The translations under genes and the position numbers were made by a program. This document shows, one piece after another, positions 1 to 9,700 of a DNA stretch of 64,000 nt. Below the pieces are notes generated by a model. That model saw only the letters and a list, made by a program, of their open reading frames with translations, had not been told where the DNA came from and searched no databases. Position 1 is the first letter of the stretch. Each line of letters opens with the position of its first letter. The DNA is from Winogradskyella arenosi (lineage in GTDB: Bacteria; Bacteroidota; Bacteroidia; Flavobacteriales; Flavobacteriaceae). The stretch is from contig NZ_QPJO01000002.1 in assembly GCF_003337305.1 (NCBI RefSeq), positions 248,001 through 312,000 of the forward strand. Direction: 5' to 3'.

Positions 1-1507
1 TGGCGTAAGGCGAAAAAATAGGATTACTTCCTAAATCGGCCTCCGGAAGCGAGTAATGATACGTGATATAGAGGTTATTGTTGCCGTTGATGATCTGATC
101 ATTTACAAGGTTTAAATCCACAAGCGTATAACCGTCTAAAGTTGGGTCTTCACAGGCAATGATGGGATCGGGATCTACAAAATCTGGTTTCTGATTAACC
201 ACTAAATTAAACGTAGAATAAGCCAAACAGCCGTTAATGGCATCTTCAATTCTTACAAATATGGGTTGTGGTGAGCTCGTATTTTCAATCGGTGTGGTTA
301 TAGGATTGTTATTATCTAGGGCATCTTCATTAGAGTAGTGATAACTGATGAGGTAATTTGAAGGTGGAACAGAGGCTAGGACCTCATTGTTTTTAGCGGT
401 AAGATCAAAAGTTTCAACGCCATCATTAGAAGGGTCATCACAATAAATAAAATCTGAAATTTGTGTGGAGGCTTGTTCTGAATTTAAGATAATGTCCACC
501 ACATCTTCAATAACACAAGACGTGCTGCCAAGTTGTATGGTTACCTCAACCTTATAGGAACCCGAAGCTGTTGCTTCGAAATTGCTAGCGTTTGCGCCAT
601 CTATTAAGGTATTGTCTTTATACCATTGGTAGGAGGCTTGAGGGTTTTGAATATCACCATTAAGCATCACCGAATCCCCACAGGTGGAAATGTCGGGGCC
701 TAGGTCTACATTCGCATTAAAACTATTCCCTTCAATAAATACCGCAGAATCAAAGTTTTGGTCGCTCTGATCTGCAATTACCAATTTTATTTCATATTCT
801 ACATTGGGCATAATCGCAGCAGTAGCGGTAAGCACCACCGTTCTTCCATTATAATTGGTATCTCCTACATTATAGCCTTCAAAATAGGCTTCGTTGGCGG
901 CAGAACACCAAGTTTCAATTTCGTCATGAACAGTATTGGTATTTACAGGTGTAGACGTTCCAGGAATTAATGCAATATTATTAAACGAGTCTGAGGTCCC
1001 TGCTTCGCGTATTAAAAAGGCGAAACCATCAGAATAAAAACAGGGGTATTCTTGTTGGTATTCCTCTGAAGCTAACAAATAATTAAATTGAATTTGATTG
1101 GCAACAGAAATAAAATTAAACTGTATGGAGGTTGCATTTAAGGTATTAGAAATGCCCAACGCATTTTCTAAATCGGTATCCGTAAGCCAAGCGTCATCAC
1201 CTTCGTTTAGCGGACTTGTATTTAAGGTGTTTCCAGCAGAATTTACATTACCAGTGGTAAGTACAATACCGTTAAGAAAAGGGAAGTCAGAGTTGCCCCG
1301 TTCAAAAAAACCATAGCTATTAAAGCCGTTAATAGATCCGTTTACCGTGGAAGCAATATTTGAAATCTCTACACAATTTTGACCTAAGTTGTCTTGAATA
1401 AGTTGCTCTAGAGGAAGTAAATCATCAGTTGTAATTTGTTGGCCATAGGTGTAAAGACAAACACTAAAACAAATGATTAAACTGAATATGTAATTTATTT
1501 TTACCAT
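1..1507 (-). CDS. Choice-of-anchor L adhesin, T9SS-exported (3' end beyond window)
   Basis: Partial gene: the ATG is at 1507 and the frame stays open to the left edge, so about 502 residues are visible and the C-terminus is missing. Residues 1-22 form a signal peptide ending in YGQ. Residues ~25-265 match the choice-of-anchor L domain seen in Bacteroidota surface proteins (FNYLLASEEY, DGFAFLIREAG, FEGYNVGDTNYNGRT, IKLVIADQ, DSAVFIEG). An Ig-like segment follows (~270-345), then at least two stalk modules that begin with CDDPSNDG and CEDPTLDG. By eye it is closer to the protein at 6720-11564 than to its immediate neighbour at 1650-6494. A T9SS type B tail is expected beyond the edge but cannot be seen. 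Role inferred: exported adhesin linked to gliding or attachment. Confidence 0.85.
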   Translation of the reverse strand, partial: MVKINYIFSLIICFSVCLYTYGQQITTDDLLPLEQLIQDNLGQNCVEISNIASTVNGSINGFNSYGFFERGNSDFPFLNGIVLTTGNVNSAGNTLNTSPLNEGDDAWLTDTDLENALGISNTLNATSIQFNFISVANQIQFNYLLASEEYQQEYPCFYSDGFAFLIREAGTSDSFNNIALIPGTSTPVNTNTVHDEIETWCSAANEAYFEGYNVGDTNYNGRTVVLTATAAIMPNVEYEIKLVIADQSDQNFDSAVFIEGNSFNANVDLGPDISTCGDSVMLNGDIQNPQASYQWYKDNTLIDGANASNFEATASGSYKVEVTIQLGSTSCVIEDVVDIILNSEQASTQISDFIYCDDPSNDGVETFDLTAKNNEVLASVPPSNYLISYHYSNEDALDNNNPITTPIENTSSPQPIFVRIEDAINGCLAYSTFNLVVNQKPDFVDPDPIIACEDPTLDGYTLVDLNLVNDQIINGNNNLYITYHYSLPEADLGSNPIFSPYA

Positions 1508-1570
1508 ACAAAATAAGTGCCTTTAAAGAAGTGAGTTGCTTAATAGTCAAGGCAATTTAAGTGGTAAAAA

Positions 1571-1599
1571 AGTATAAAAAAATCCCCAATAGTGGGGAT
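1571..1599 (-). terminator. Rho-independent terminator after the 1650-6494 gene
   Basis: On the minus strand a 7-bp stem (ATCCCCA / TGGGGAT, 1582-1588 with 1593-1599) with a 4-nt loop is followed by a run of seven T. It sits about 50 bases past the stop codon of the 1614-aa adhesin and before the next gene of the same orientation. Confidence 0.75.
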
Positions 1600-1649
1600 A
1601 TTATATGATGAATTGTCTTTTTAAAGGTTGAACAACAAGGTTTTAATGC

Positions 1650-4600
1650 TTATCGTCGTAATGCAAAGTGGCCTTTAACTTGAAATTGTTCTCCGTTTTG
1701 AATAACATTGGCCACAAACCAATAATCTCCGGCTGGCATATTGCTGTTATTGTAGCGCCCATCCCAACCTGGAGAATCGTGACGAAGTTGTGTTAACAGT
1801 TTTCCAGTTCTATCATAAATAGAAATTACCGTCCCCGGAAGCGTTTCAACACCTGTAATGTGCCAGGTATCAAAGTCCCCATCATTATTAGGGGTCATGT
1901 GTTTTGGGGTGTCAATGACAACAACTTCATAACTAAGGTTTCCACATCCATTGAGATCTCTAACGGTTAAAGTATTGAGACCTATAGGAACATTGTAAAA
2001 AACGGAAGCACTTTGGAAAGGGTCATCGTTAAGCTGATAAAGGTAGTTGCCTATACCATGAACACTAAGGGTGATGTTGTTTGGGTCTGAAAAATCTACG
2101 GTTTCTACCACATCAATTTCAGCAGTTTCCGAAACTGTAACATTAAATGTAGAACTATTTTGGCAACCTAAAGCATTGGTGATTGTCACCGTATAAGTGC
2201 CTACCTCAGTGATTTCAATTTCAGAAGCGCTAGCCCCTGTAGACCATAAATACGTATCCGTTGCAATATTGGTATCAGCAGAGACAACCAAAGGCCCGTC
2301 ATTTATACAGAGGACCTGATCTGTGATGGCAGCGAAGGGTATAGGGTTGACCGTCACAGCGAATTGCGTTGTCGCAAAACAACCTGTACTGTTGTGTTCC
2401 AATCTTACATATATAATTTGCCCATTATAAGCATTATACGAAGTGTTTATAGCATTGGTATGTGCAATGGCGTCTTCTGCTGTGGTGTAATAATTCAGCG
2501 TATAATCGTCTGGATTCTGATTGCCTAAAATATCAGAATTCTGTTGGTCCAGTTGAAATAAAGCATAACCGTCCGTATCGTCATCACAAGTCTCTAAAGC
2601 ATTTGGTGTATACGTTATAGGAAGCGGATAAATTTCAAGCTGAATTGGGTGAATCGCGTAACAATGTGTGGTGGTGTATTCTAACCTAACATAGAGTATT
2701 TCAGCAGTGTTAGTATAAATGTGATTAAGACTTAGAGGATTGGTATTGGACTGTGCGTCATTTTCATTTGAAAAATACTGAAGCGCTAAGTTATAAGTAT
2801 TATCTACTAATAACGATGTAATCTCGTTGAGGTCTACACTGTTTTCAGGATTAGCACAGAGGGCATAGGTTGAAATTGGATTGATTTCAGGTGGACTGTT
2901 GATGATCAATTCAAAAGGCACATAATCAAAACATCCTGTAGTGGCATTATTAATTCTAACGTATACGGTTTGCGGAGCTGTGATATTGGTATAAGCTTCT
3001 GGATTTGAAATCGGGTTGCTGTTGCTCAGAAGATCGTTTTCAGATTCAAAATAGGTGAAGCCAATATTGTACTGGCGTCCTTCTAAAACTTCGAGCTCTA
3101 TCTGCGTTAAATTCCATTCTAAAGCAAAATCATTGTTGTTCGCACAGGCGGTTAATGATTTTCCATATTGGACGTCCGGAAGCGCTAAGGTATTTATACT
3201 AAAGGTTTCAATAGCGTAACAACCTGAGTTGATATTTAAAATCCGAGCGTAAATCAATTGCGGATTAGCTATCGAGGTATAATTGAGTGGAAGAGCATTA
3301 GAACCCATTTCAGCATTTAATGGTGTAAGATGAAAGGTGGTGTTGAGTTCCGTCGGACTTCCTTGGTGAATTTCTAATATTTTTTCGCTTAAATCAGTCG
3401 TCACAAAACCGGTACTATTTACATCACATTCAAAAACATCTGTCGGGACGGTATAAATAGGGGCCTGACGCACTTCGATTTGCATTGGTGCTATTTTGTA
3501 ACAACTATTTCCTAAGGCATTTTCTAGCCTAACAAAAATTGTTTGTGGATTGGTTACAGGGAGATAAGCAACATCTTTATCAATAGCATTTATGCGGTCT
3601 ATAGCGTCATTTTCGGTTTCAAAATAGAGCACTTGCATATCCGTTTGCCCATTTATAATGCTGAAATCTTGTGTTTCTAAAAGTATTTCAGGATCGGCAT
3701 TTACATCTGGCGTACAGTAAATATAATCGGCTATAGGTAGAAGTTGCGGATTGGCATACACCTGAATGTTGTAGTTAAAAATACTGAAGCAATCGGTACC
3801 TTGAACTTGTGCTCTAATGAAAATAGCAATACTCGCTGTGTTGTATTGATTAGGATTACTAATAGGGTTGGTATTGGCTACAGCATCATCGTAGGTTTCG
3901 TAAAATGAAAAATCAAGATCAGTAGCACTATTCGCTAATTCAGGAATAACGGCCTCTAAGTTTATTGTGCTGAATCCGTCTTGATCATCGTCGCAAATAA
4001 TAAGCGGCTGTGGATCGCTTGCTTCTGTGGCACTTGTTATATTGAGCTCTAAGGTGGTGATGCTAGGGCAATTGTTTTCAGCAAACTGATTCACTACACG
4101 TAAATAAAAGGTCTGCTGGTTCCCATTCGTTTCAAAAGTATCTGTTATTTCATTGGTTTCATTTAAAGCATCCTCATAACTTAAATAGAAATTAACTGAA
4201 CCAACGATATTCGCATTATTCAGATATGTTGTTTTTAAAGCCGGAGTGGCAATACTGGTCAGGTTGGTAACAGGGTCTAGGTTACCGCAAAAATCTAGCG
4301 TTGTTGGAGGAATGTTAATGACAGAATTAATAAAATGAGTTACCGTAAAATTATAAGTACACCCATTATTAGAGCTCTGAGCGTACAATACAGCTTCGTG
4401 AGCTAAAGTAAGGACGGTATTTGGGTTTAAAGGATTGATTTGGTTATCGCGATCACTTTCAGTTTCATATAAAACAAGATCAATTTGATTGTAACCGCTT
4501 TTAAGCTCTTCAATCAATTCTGAAAGTAAAACATCTATAAGACCATCATTTGAAGGATCGTCACATTCTTGAATGATAACACCGCGCCCGAAAATATTAA

Positions 4601-6494
4601 AAAGTAGATTTTTATGAATTTCCATCGGAATTCGTGTAGGACAATTTTCATCAATATACCTTATAGCAACAGCAATTGAAAATTGATTACTACTTGTAGC
4701 ATGCATTCTAGGATTACCAGAACCGATCAGTTGTTCAATTATAGCATAAGCCCCAGGATAATCGTTTTCAAAGGTTTCTAAAACAAAATCTAAATTATGG
4801 TCTATTACGAGACTGTCATAATCATAGGTCTGACCATTTTCTTCTTCGCTATAATTAGGATCTATACATAAGTCAAAAATATAGCGGTCTATACCAAGAT
4901 CAGTCTGCGGGATATAATCTAAATGAATAGGAACTATAGAAGGGCAGATGTAGGCCTCACTTTCTATTTTAGCATAAAAGAGGTCCGGTTCACTTTCTAA
5001 ATTAGGAAATTCTGAAAGCTCATTTTCAGAATTTAAAGCATCGGCTTCGGTAAGGTAAAAATAAACCGTAGTGTTAAGGTCAAAATTTGAAACCACATTA
5101 CTCAGGTAATTTAAACTAGCAAATACTTGCTCTACCAGTTCGCCGTTACAAACATCTATAGTGTATTCTAAAGAATCAGGCGAGTCGCTAACAATAAGAT
5201 CAAACAAACCAATTTGAAGACAGTCGCCACTTAAACTTTCAATTCTAACATAAATAGTTTCTAAGCGTTCAGTGTTGACATAAGGACCAACAATGGCATT
5301 GCTATTGTTTTCAGCATCTTCTAAATTAAGGTGATAACTGATGTTGTAATTTGTGGAAGGCAGATTGGCATAGATTTCATCGTTCTTTTCAGTAAAATCA
5401 AAAGTAAAGGTCCCATCACTTTCAAAGGGGTTACAAACCAGCCAAGTGTCTATAGGTGCTGCATCTTGAAACGGAATAATTTCTATTTCTACGGAATCGC
5501 TTAAGGTACAGGTTCCGCTAGATGTTGGTAAGGAAATTTCTAAATCATAAGTTCCAGAAACATTAACGTCTAAGCTACTATTAGTTTCACCAACAATAGG
5601 ATTTTCGTTTAAAAACCATGTATAGGTTGCTGCCGGATTGTTAATATCTGCCTCCAAAGTTAGGTCGCTACCACAAATACTTTGGTCTGGTCCTAAATCG
5701 ATAGAGTTTCCAAAGCCTTCAGCTTCAATAAATACAGCGGAATCAAAACGTTGATCTATATGATCTGCAATAATAAATTTTATATGGTAGTTGGTATTAG
5801 CAATGATATCTGCTCTTGCTGTTAAAACTGCTGTGCGTCCATTAAAATTAGTGTCCCCAACATTATACCCTTCAAAATAAGTCTCATTTTCCGCTTCGCA
5901 AAATCCGGTGATATTGGGGTGAATGGAATTGGTACTTACTTCCGTTGTCGTTTCAGGAACTACCGCGATATTTACATAAGAATCAGAGGAGCCAACTTCT
6001 TTTATTAAAATAGCAAAGACATCTTTAAAATTACAAGGGTATTCTTGCTGATATTCATCTGAAGCAAAGAGGTAGTTAAAGGCGATAAAGTTATTTGGTG
6101 ATGAAAAATCAAATTCAATTGTCGTGGCATTTAGGGTTTGATCTATTCCCACGACGTCTAGCAGATCTGGATCCGTGCCCCAATCGATTTGGCCTTCGTT
6201 TAAATCTTCAGAAATTACAGTGTTACCAGCTGAGTTAACACGTCCTGTAGATAATATTAATCCGCTTTGCAACGGAAAATTTGAATTGTCCTTATAAAAT
6301 GTACCATAACTTACTATGGCATTGCTTTGCCCATTAATGGGGGACGCGATATTGTCTACGGTAATACAGTCGCTTCCTACAAGGTTTTGAATGAGTGTAT
6401 TAGGTTGTTGTGTGTTGTCGGTTGTTATTTGCTGGGCATAGCTAAATAGATAAAGAAATAGAGCAAAAAATAAGAGGGTACTTTTCTTTTTCAT
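1650..6494 (-). CDS. Choice-of-anchor L adhesin with T9SS type B sorting domain, 1614 aa
   Basis: Secreted multidomain surface protein. Signal peptide at 1-20 (SYAQ); choice-of-anchor L domain ~25-265; Ig-like segment ~270-345; eleven consecutive ~85-residue stalk modules (~350-1370), some with degenerate loops; a PKD-like segment containing YLWSTG (~1400-1470); a SprB-like segment ending DLNGCGN; and a C-terminal type B T9SS sorting domain (~1545-1614; TPNNDGDFDTWHI, IYDRTGKLL, GWDGRYN, GHFALRR). Known for the family: type B tails direct export through the type IX system, often with a PorP/SprF-like partner, which is not present here. The neighbour at 6720 has the same length and domain order, so the two are diverged duplicates. 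Ligand unknown. Monocistronic by its flanking terminators. Confidence 0.9.
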   Translation of the reverse strand: MKKKSTLLFFALFLYLFSYAQQITTDNTQQPNTLIQNLVGSDCITVDNIASPINGQSNAIVSYGTFYKDNSNFPLQSGLILSTGRVNSAGNTVISEDLNEGQIDWGTDPDLLDVVGIDQTLNATTIEFDFSSPNNFIAFNYLFASDEYQQEYPCNFKDVFAILIKEVGSSDSYVNIAVVPETTTEVSTNSIHPNITGFCEAENETYFEGYNVGDTNFNGRTAVLTARADIIANTNYHIKFIIADHIDQRFDSAVFIEAEGFGNSIDLGPDQSICGSDLTLEADINNPAATYTWFLNENPIVGETNSSLDVNVSGTYDLEISLPTSSGTCTLSDSVEIEIIPFQDAAPIDTWLVCNPFESDGTFTFDFTEKNDEIYANLPSTNYNISYHLNLEDAENNSNAIVGPYVNTERLETIYVRIESLSGDCLQIGLFDLIVSDSPDSLEYTIDVCNGELVEQVFASLNYLSNVVSNFDLNTTVYFYLTEADALNSENELSEFPNLESEPDLFYAKIESEAYICPSIVPIHLDYIPQTDLGIDRYIFDLCIDPNYSEEENGQTYDYDSLVIDHNLDFVLETFENDYPGAYAIIEQLIGSGNPRMHATSSNQFSIAVAIRYIDENCPTRIPMEIHKNLLFNIFGRGVIIQECDDPSNDGLIDVLLSELIEELKSGYNQIDLVLYETESDRDNQINPLNPNTVLTLAHEAVLYAQSSNNGCTYNFTVTHFINSVINIPPTTLDFCGNLDPVTNLTSIATPALKTTYLNNANIVGSVNFYLSYEDALNETNEITDTFETNGNQQTFYLRVVNQFAENNCPSITTLELNITSATEASDPQPLIICDDDQDGFSTINLEAVIPELANSATDLDFSFYETYDDAVANTNPISNPNQYNTASIAIFIRAQVQGTDCFSIFNYNIQVYANPQLLPIADYIYCTPDVNADPEILLETQDFSIINGQTDMQVLYFETENDAIDRINAIDKDVAYLPVTNPQTIFVRLENALGNSCYKIAPMQIEVRQAPIYTVPTDVFECDVNSTGFVTTDLSEKILEIHQGSPTELNTTFHLTPLNAEMGSNALPLNYTSIANPQLIYARILNINSGCYAIETFSINTLALPDVQYGKSLTACANNNDFALEWNLTQIELEVLEGRQYNIGFTYFESENDLLSNSNPISNPEAYTNITAPQTVYVRINNATTGCFDYVPFELIINSPPEINPISTYALCANPENSVDLNEITSLLVDNTYNLALQYFSNENDAQSNTNPLSLNHIYTNTAEILYVRLEYTTTHCYAIHPIQLEIYPLPITYTPNALETCDDDTDGYALFQLDQQNSDILGNQNPDDYTLNYYTTAEDAIAHTNAINTSYNAYNGQIIYVRLEHNSTGCFATTQFAVTVNPIPFAAITDQVLCINDGPLVVSADTNIATDTYLWSTGASASEIEITEVGTYTVTITNALGCQNSSTFNVTVSETAEIDVVETVDFSDPNNITLSVHGIGNYLYQLNDDPFQSASVFYNVPIGLNTLTVRDLNGCGNLSYEVVVIDTPKHMTPNNDGDFDTWHITGVETLPGTVISIYDRTGKLLTQLRHDSPGWDGRYNNSNMPAGDYWFVANVIQNGEQFQVKGHFALRR
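2340..5445 (-). repeat. Eleven-module stalk repeat in the 1650-6494 adhesin
   Basis: The encoded protein repeats a unit of roughly 85 residues: C-D-x-D-x-D-G-x-x-x-x-[FI]-[DN]-L near its start, a central [SN]-x-N-P/A-I turn, [YF]-x-[QE]-x-[IL]-[YF]-[VA]-R-[VLI], then a second Cys and a proline-ended linker. I count eleven starts by their first Cys. The second, third and fifth lack the acidic loop. The bounds given are approximate. Confidence 0.75.
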
Positions 6495-6660
6495 GGAATG
6501 GGGTACATAGTGCGTTTAAACGAAAAGCTTCTTTTTTTTTCTAAATCTATGAAAAAAAAATGATTTATAGGAAAAACCTTCAAAATGCCCTTGTCAATCA
6601 AAGTGTTAAAGCCCTTGTCTTTTTAAGGTAGGGCAGCTGTTTTCTAGTGCTAATTTGGTA

Positions 6661-6697
6661 TAAAAAAGAAAACCTCTTACGGGGTGTAAGAGGTTTT
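6661..6697 (-). terminator. Rho-independent terminator after the 6720-11564 gene
   Basis: A perfect 12-bp stem (6669-6680 with 6686-6697, AAAACCTCTTAC) has a 5-nt loop. On the minus strand it is followed by a T-rich stretch. It lies 23 bases past the stop of the 6720-11564 gene, so the two 1614-aa genes are probably separate transcripts. Confidence 0.85.
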
Positions 6698-6719
6698 AAT
6701 ATAGAAGTTAGAAAGAGTT

Positions 6720-9700
6720 TTAGCGCTTTAAAGTAAAGTGGCCTTTAACTTGAAAAGCAATTCCTCCACGTTGGATATCTGCAACAAACCAAAACTCGCT
6801 AGTTGGCATGCCTTTACCGTTATAAATTCCGTCCCAACCTGCAGACGTATCAGTTAATTGGGTGATGTGTTTTCCGTAGCGATCAAAAACATTAATCACT
6901 GTACCTGGTAAGGTTTCAATACCTACAATATGCCAGGTATCAAAATCTCCATCGCCATTAGGCGTAAAGAATTTAGGAATATCCACCACTAAAACCTCTT
7001 TGGTGACATTAGCACAACCGTTTAAATCTATAATGGTTACGGTATGGTAACCCATAGCTACATTTTCAAAATGATTAGATTCTTGAGGTTCAAAATCATC
7101 TAGTTGGTATAAGTAATCACCAATACCACTAATGGTCACCGTAATATTATTAGGGTCTGAAAAATCGATAATTTCCGTAGTTTCTATTGTTGCCGTTTCA
7201 GATTCTGTAACGCCAAAATATTTAGTGGTTTCACAACCTGCTTCAGAAGTTACAGTAACCCAATAATTACCCACTTCAGTAATATCAATTTCTGGAGTTG
7301 TTTCTCCTGTAGACCATAAATAAGTGTCGTTACTATAATTAGTGTTTGCTGAGACTAATAAAGGAAGGTTGTTGATACAGATCACCTGATCCCCTAAGTC
7401 TATAAATGGAATAGGGTTAATAATGGCTGAAAATGAGGTGATGCTGTAACAACCCGTGGCCTTATTTTCTACTCGTGCAAAAATTACTTCACCATCATAA
7501 GCCATATAATAGGTTTCTAATGCCGAATTATTTTCCTGCGCTTGTATTTCCGTATTATGGTAGCTTACAGTATATAAATTAGGATTCTGATTACCTAAAA
7601 TATTTGCGTTTTGTTGGGTTAAATCAAAATCTAAAAGTCCATCATAATCATCATCACAAGCCATTAAGTCCTCCGGTTGATGAGCAACTGGTAAAGGATT
7701 TACAATTAAATTAAACTCATAATAACTAGAACAATGTGTGGTGCTGTATTCTGTTCTCACAAATAGCGTTTCATTAAGCGATTGGTACGCGTAATTGATA
7801 TCTAAAGCGTTAGTATTTGCTATGGCGTCTGCCTCGTTTGAGAAATAACTGAACAATACATTGTAGTGCACATCTGAAGCTACAAGGTTAATTGCTGTAA
7901 GATCTATCGTATTTGTTGCGTTTGCACACGTGGTATAACTTACAAAGTCATTAATGGTAGGCGCTTGATTTACAATTAATTCTATAGGAAGCGCTGCATA
8001 ACAATTAGAGACACTGTTAGTCACTTTCATATATACCGTTTGTGGGTTTGTTAAGTTGGTATACGCCTCTGGATTAGTTATTGGGTTGGTATTGCTTTCT
8101 GAGTCTTCAAAATTGGCATAATAGCTAATAGAGATATCACTTTGTCTTACGTCTAAAATATTAGCCTCTGCAACGGTTAAATCGAAAACCAAGTGGCCAT
8201 CATTATCATCGTCACATTCCACTAAAGGAGCTATTGCAGCGACCTCTGGTACCGCAATAACGTTAACAACAAAAGAGGTTACGGATTTACAAAACGACCC
8301 ATTATCAATCTGAACATAAATTTCTTGTGGATTTACTGTGTTGGTAAACTGAAGCGGAATTTCGTTAGTGCCGTTTCTAGCGTCTTCAGCTGAGGTGAAT
8401 AATTTTACAGATTGGATATCTGGAATCCCTGCTGACACTTCTTCAATAACACTTGTAAAATCAAATGCTTCAGCACCATCATTAGAAACATCATCACAAA
8501 CAAACCAACTTGACGGTTGATTATAACTTGGGTTGGTACCTACTTCAATGCTGAATGATGAGGTGGTATAACAAGATGCATCGGTAATATTTTCAACACG
8601 GATGTAGATCTCTTGCGGATTACTGATGTTTTCGTAAATGCTAGTTTTATCTAAAGCATTGGTGCCATTTTCTGCATCGGTAGGGGTCAGGTAATAAGAG
8701 ACCACTTTTCCTGTTTGTCCGTCTAAGGCTTCAGCATCTTTATTTTCGAAAATAAATTCTCCGATACCATCCGATTCATCTTCACAATAAGTAAACTCCC
8801 CCACATAGTTTGTTAAATCGCCCACATAAGGAAGCGTATTCACGATCACATCGAGCTCTTCTACTGAATGACATCCTGTATTACTATTGGTCACACGCAT
8901 ATAAACCGTTTCTGTTTGAGCATTATAACTCGTGGTATTCGTAATTTCATTGGCACCAGAATGGGCTTGCTCTAAACTGTTATGAAAGCTAACCGACCTG
9001 TTAGGTGTCGCAAGAATAGCGTTAGGAATGCTTTGGTTTAAGTTGATTATAGAATAGCCATCTCTATCAGCATCACAAATAATGATGTCTGTAGGTTTTT
9101 CATTTTCAGGCGCTAGTAATACGGTAACTTCAAAAGAATTATAATCGTAACATCCGGTCTGAGAAAATGTGATTCTAGGAAAAAGTGTAAACGGATTGCT
9201 TGTATTGGTGTAATTGTTTGGTAACGGATTGGTATTGTCAATGGCGTCTTGCTCCGTTAAAAAATAGGTTACAGAATATCCCGTTTCTCCGTTGGTTACA
9301 GCGCCATTTAACAGCGAGAGATCCGTGGTGGTAAAACCATCTTGATCTTCATCACAAACCGTTAAGCTTACTACCGATTCAAATTGCGTTATCGGATTTA
9401 ATATTAAATCGAAGTTTGCAAATTCCATACACGTTAGACTCTCTAAGGTAATATAAATGGTTTGGGGATTAGAAAGAGACGTGTAAGCCGTGGTAGCATC
9501 TATAGGGTTGGTACCGTTAATTTGGTCAGTTTCGGTTTCATAAAACGTGATTTCAATATCAATTAAATCATTGATAATACCTAAAGCAATGGTTTCAAAA
9601 TCAAAATCTTCGGTGTTGTCATCATCAATATCACAGGCATAGATATCTCTAATATTGGTTGCGGTTAATAGTAAGTTAGTGTGAATCTCTATCGGTGTAG

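Noticed and set aside
758..1316. Plus-strand frames of 70 and 72 codons inside the truncated adhesin
   Set aside because: They are antisense to a clear coding frame with choice-of-anchor L motifs.
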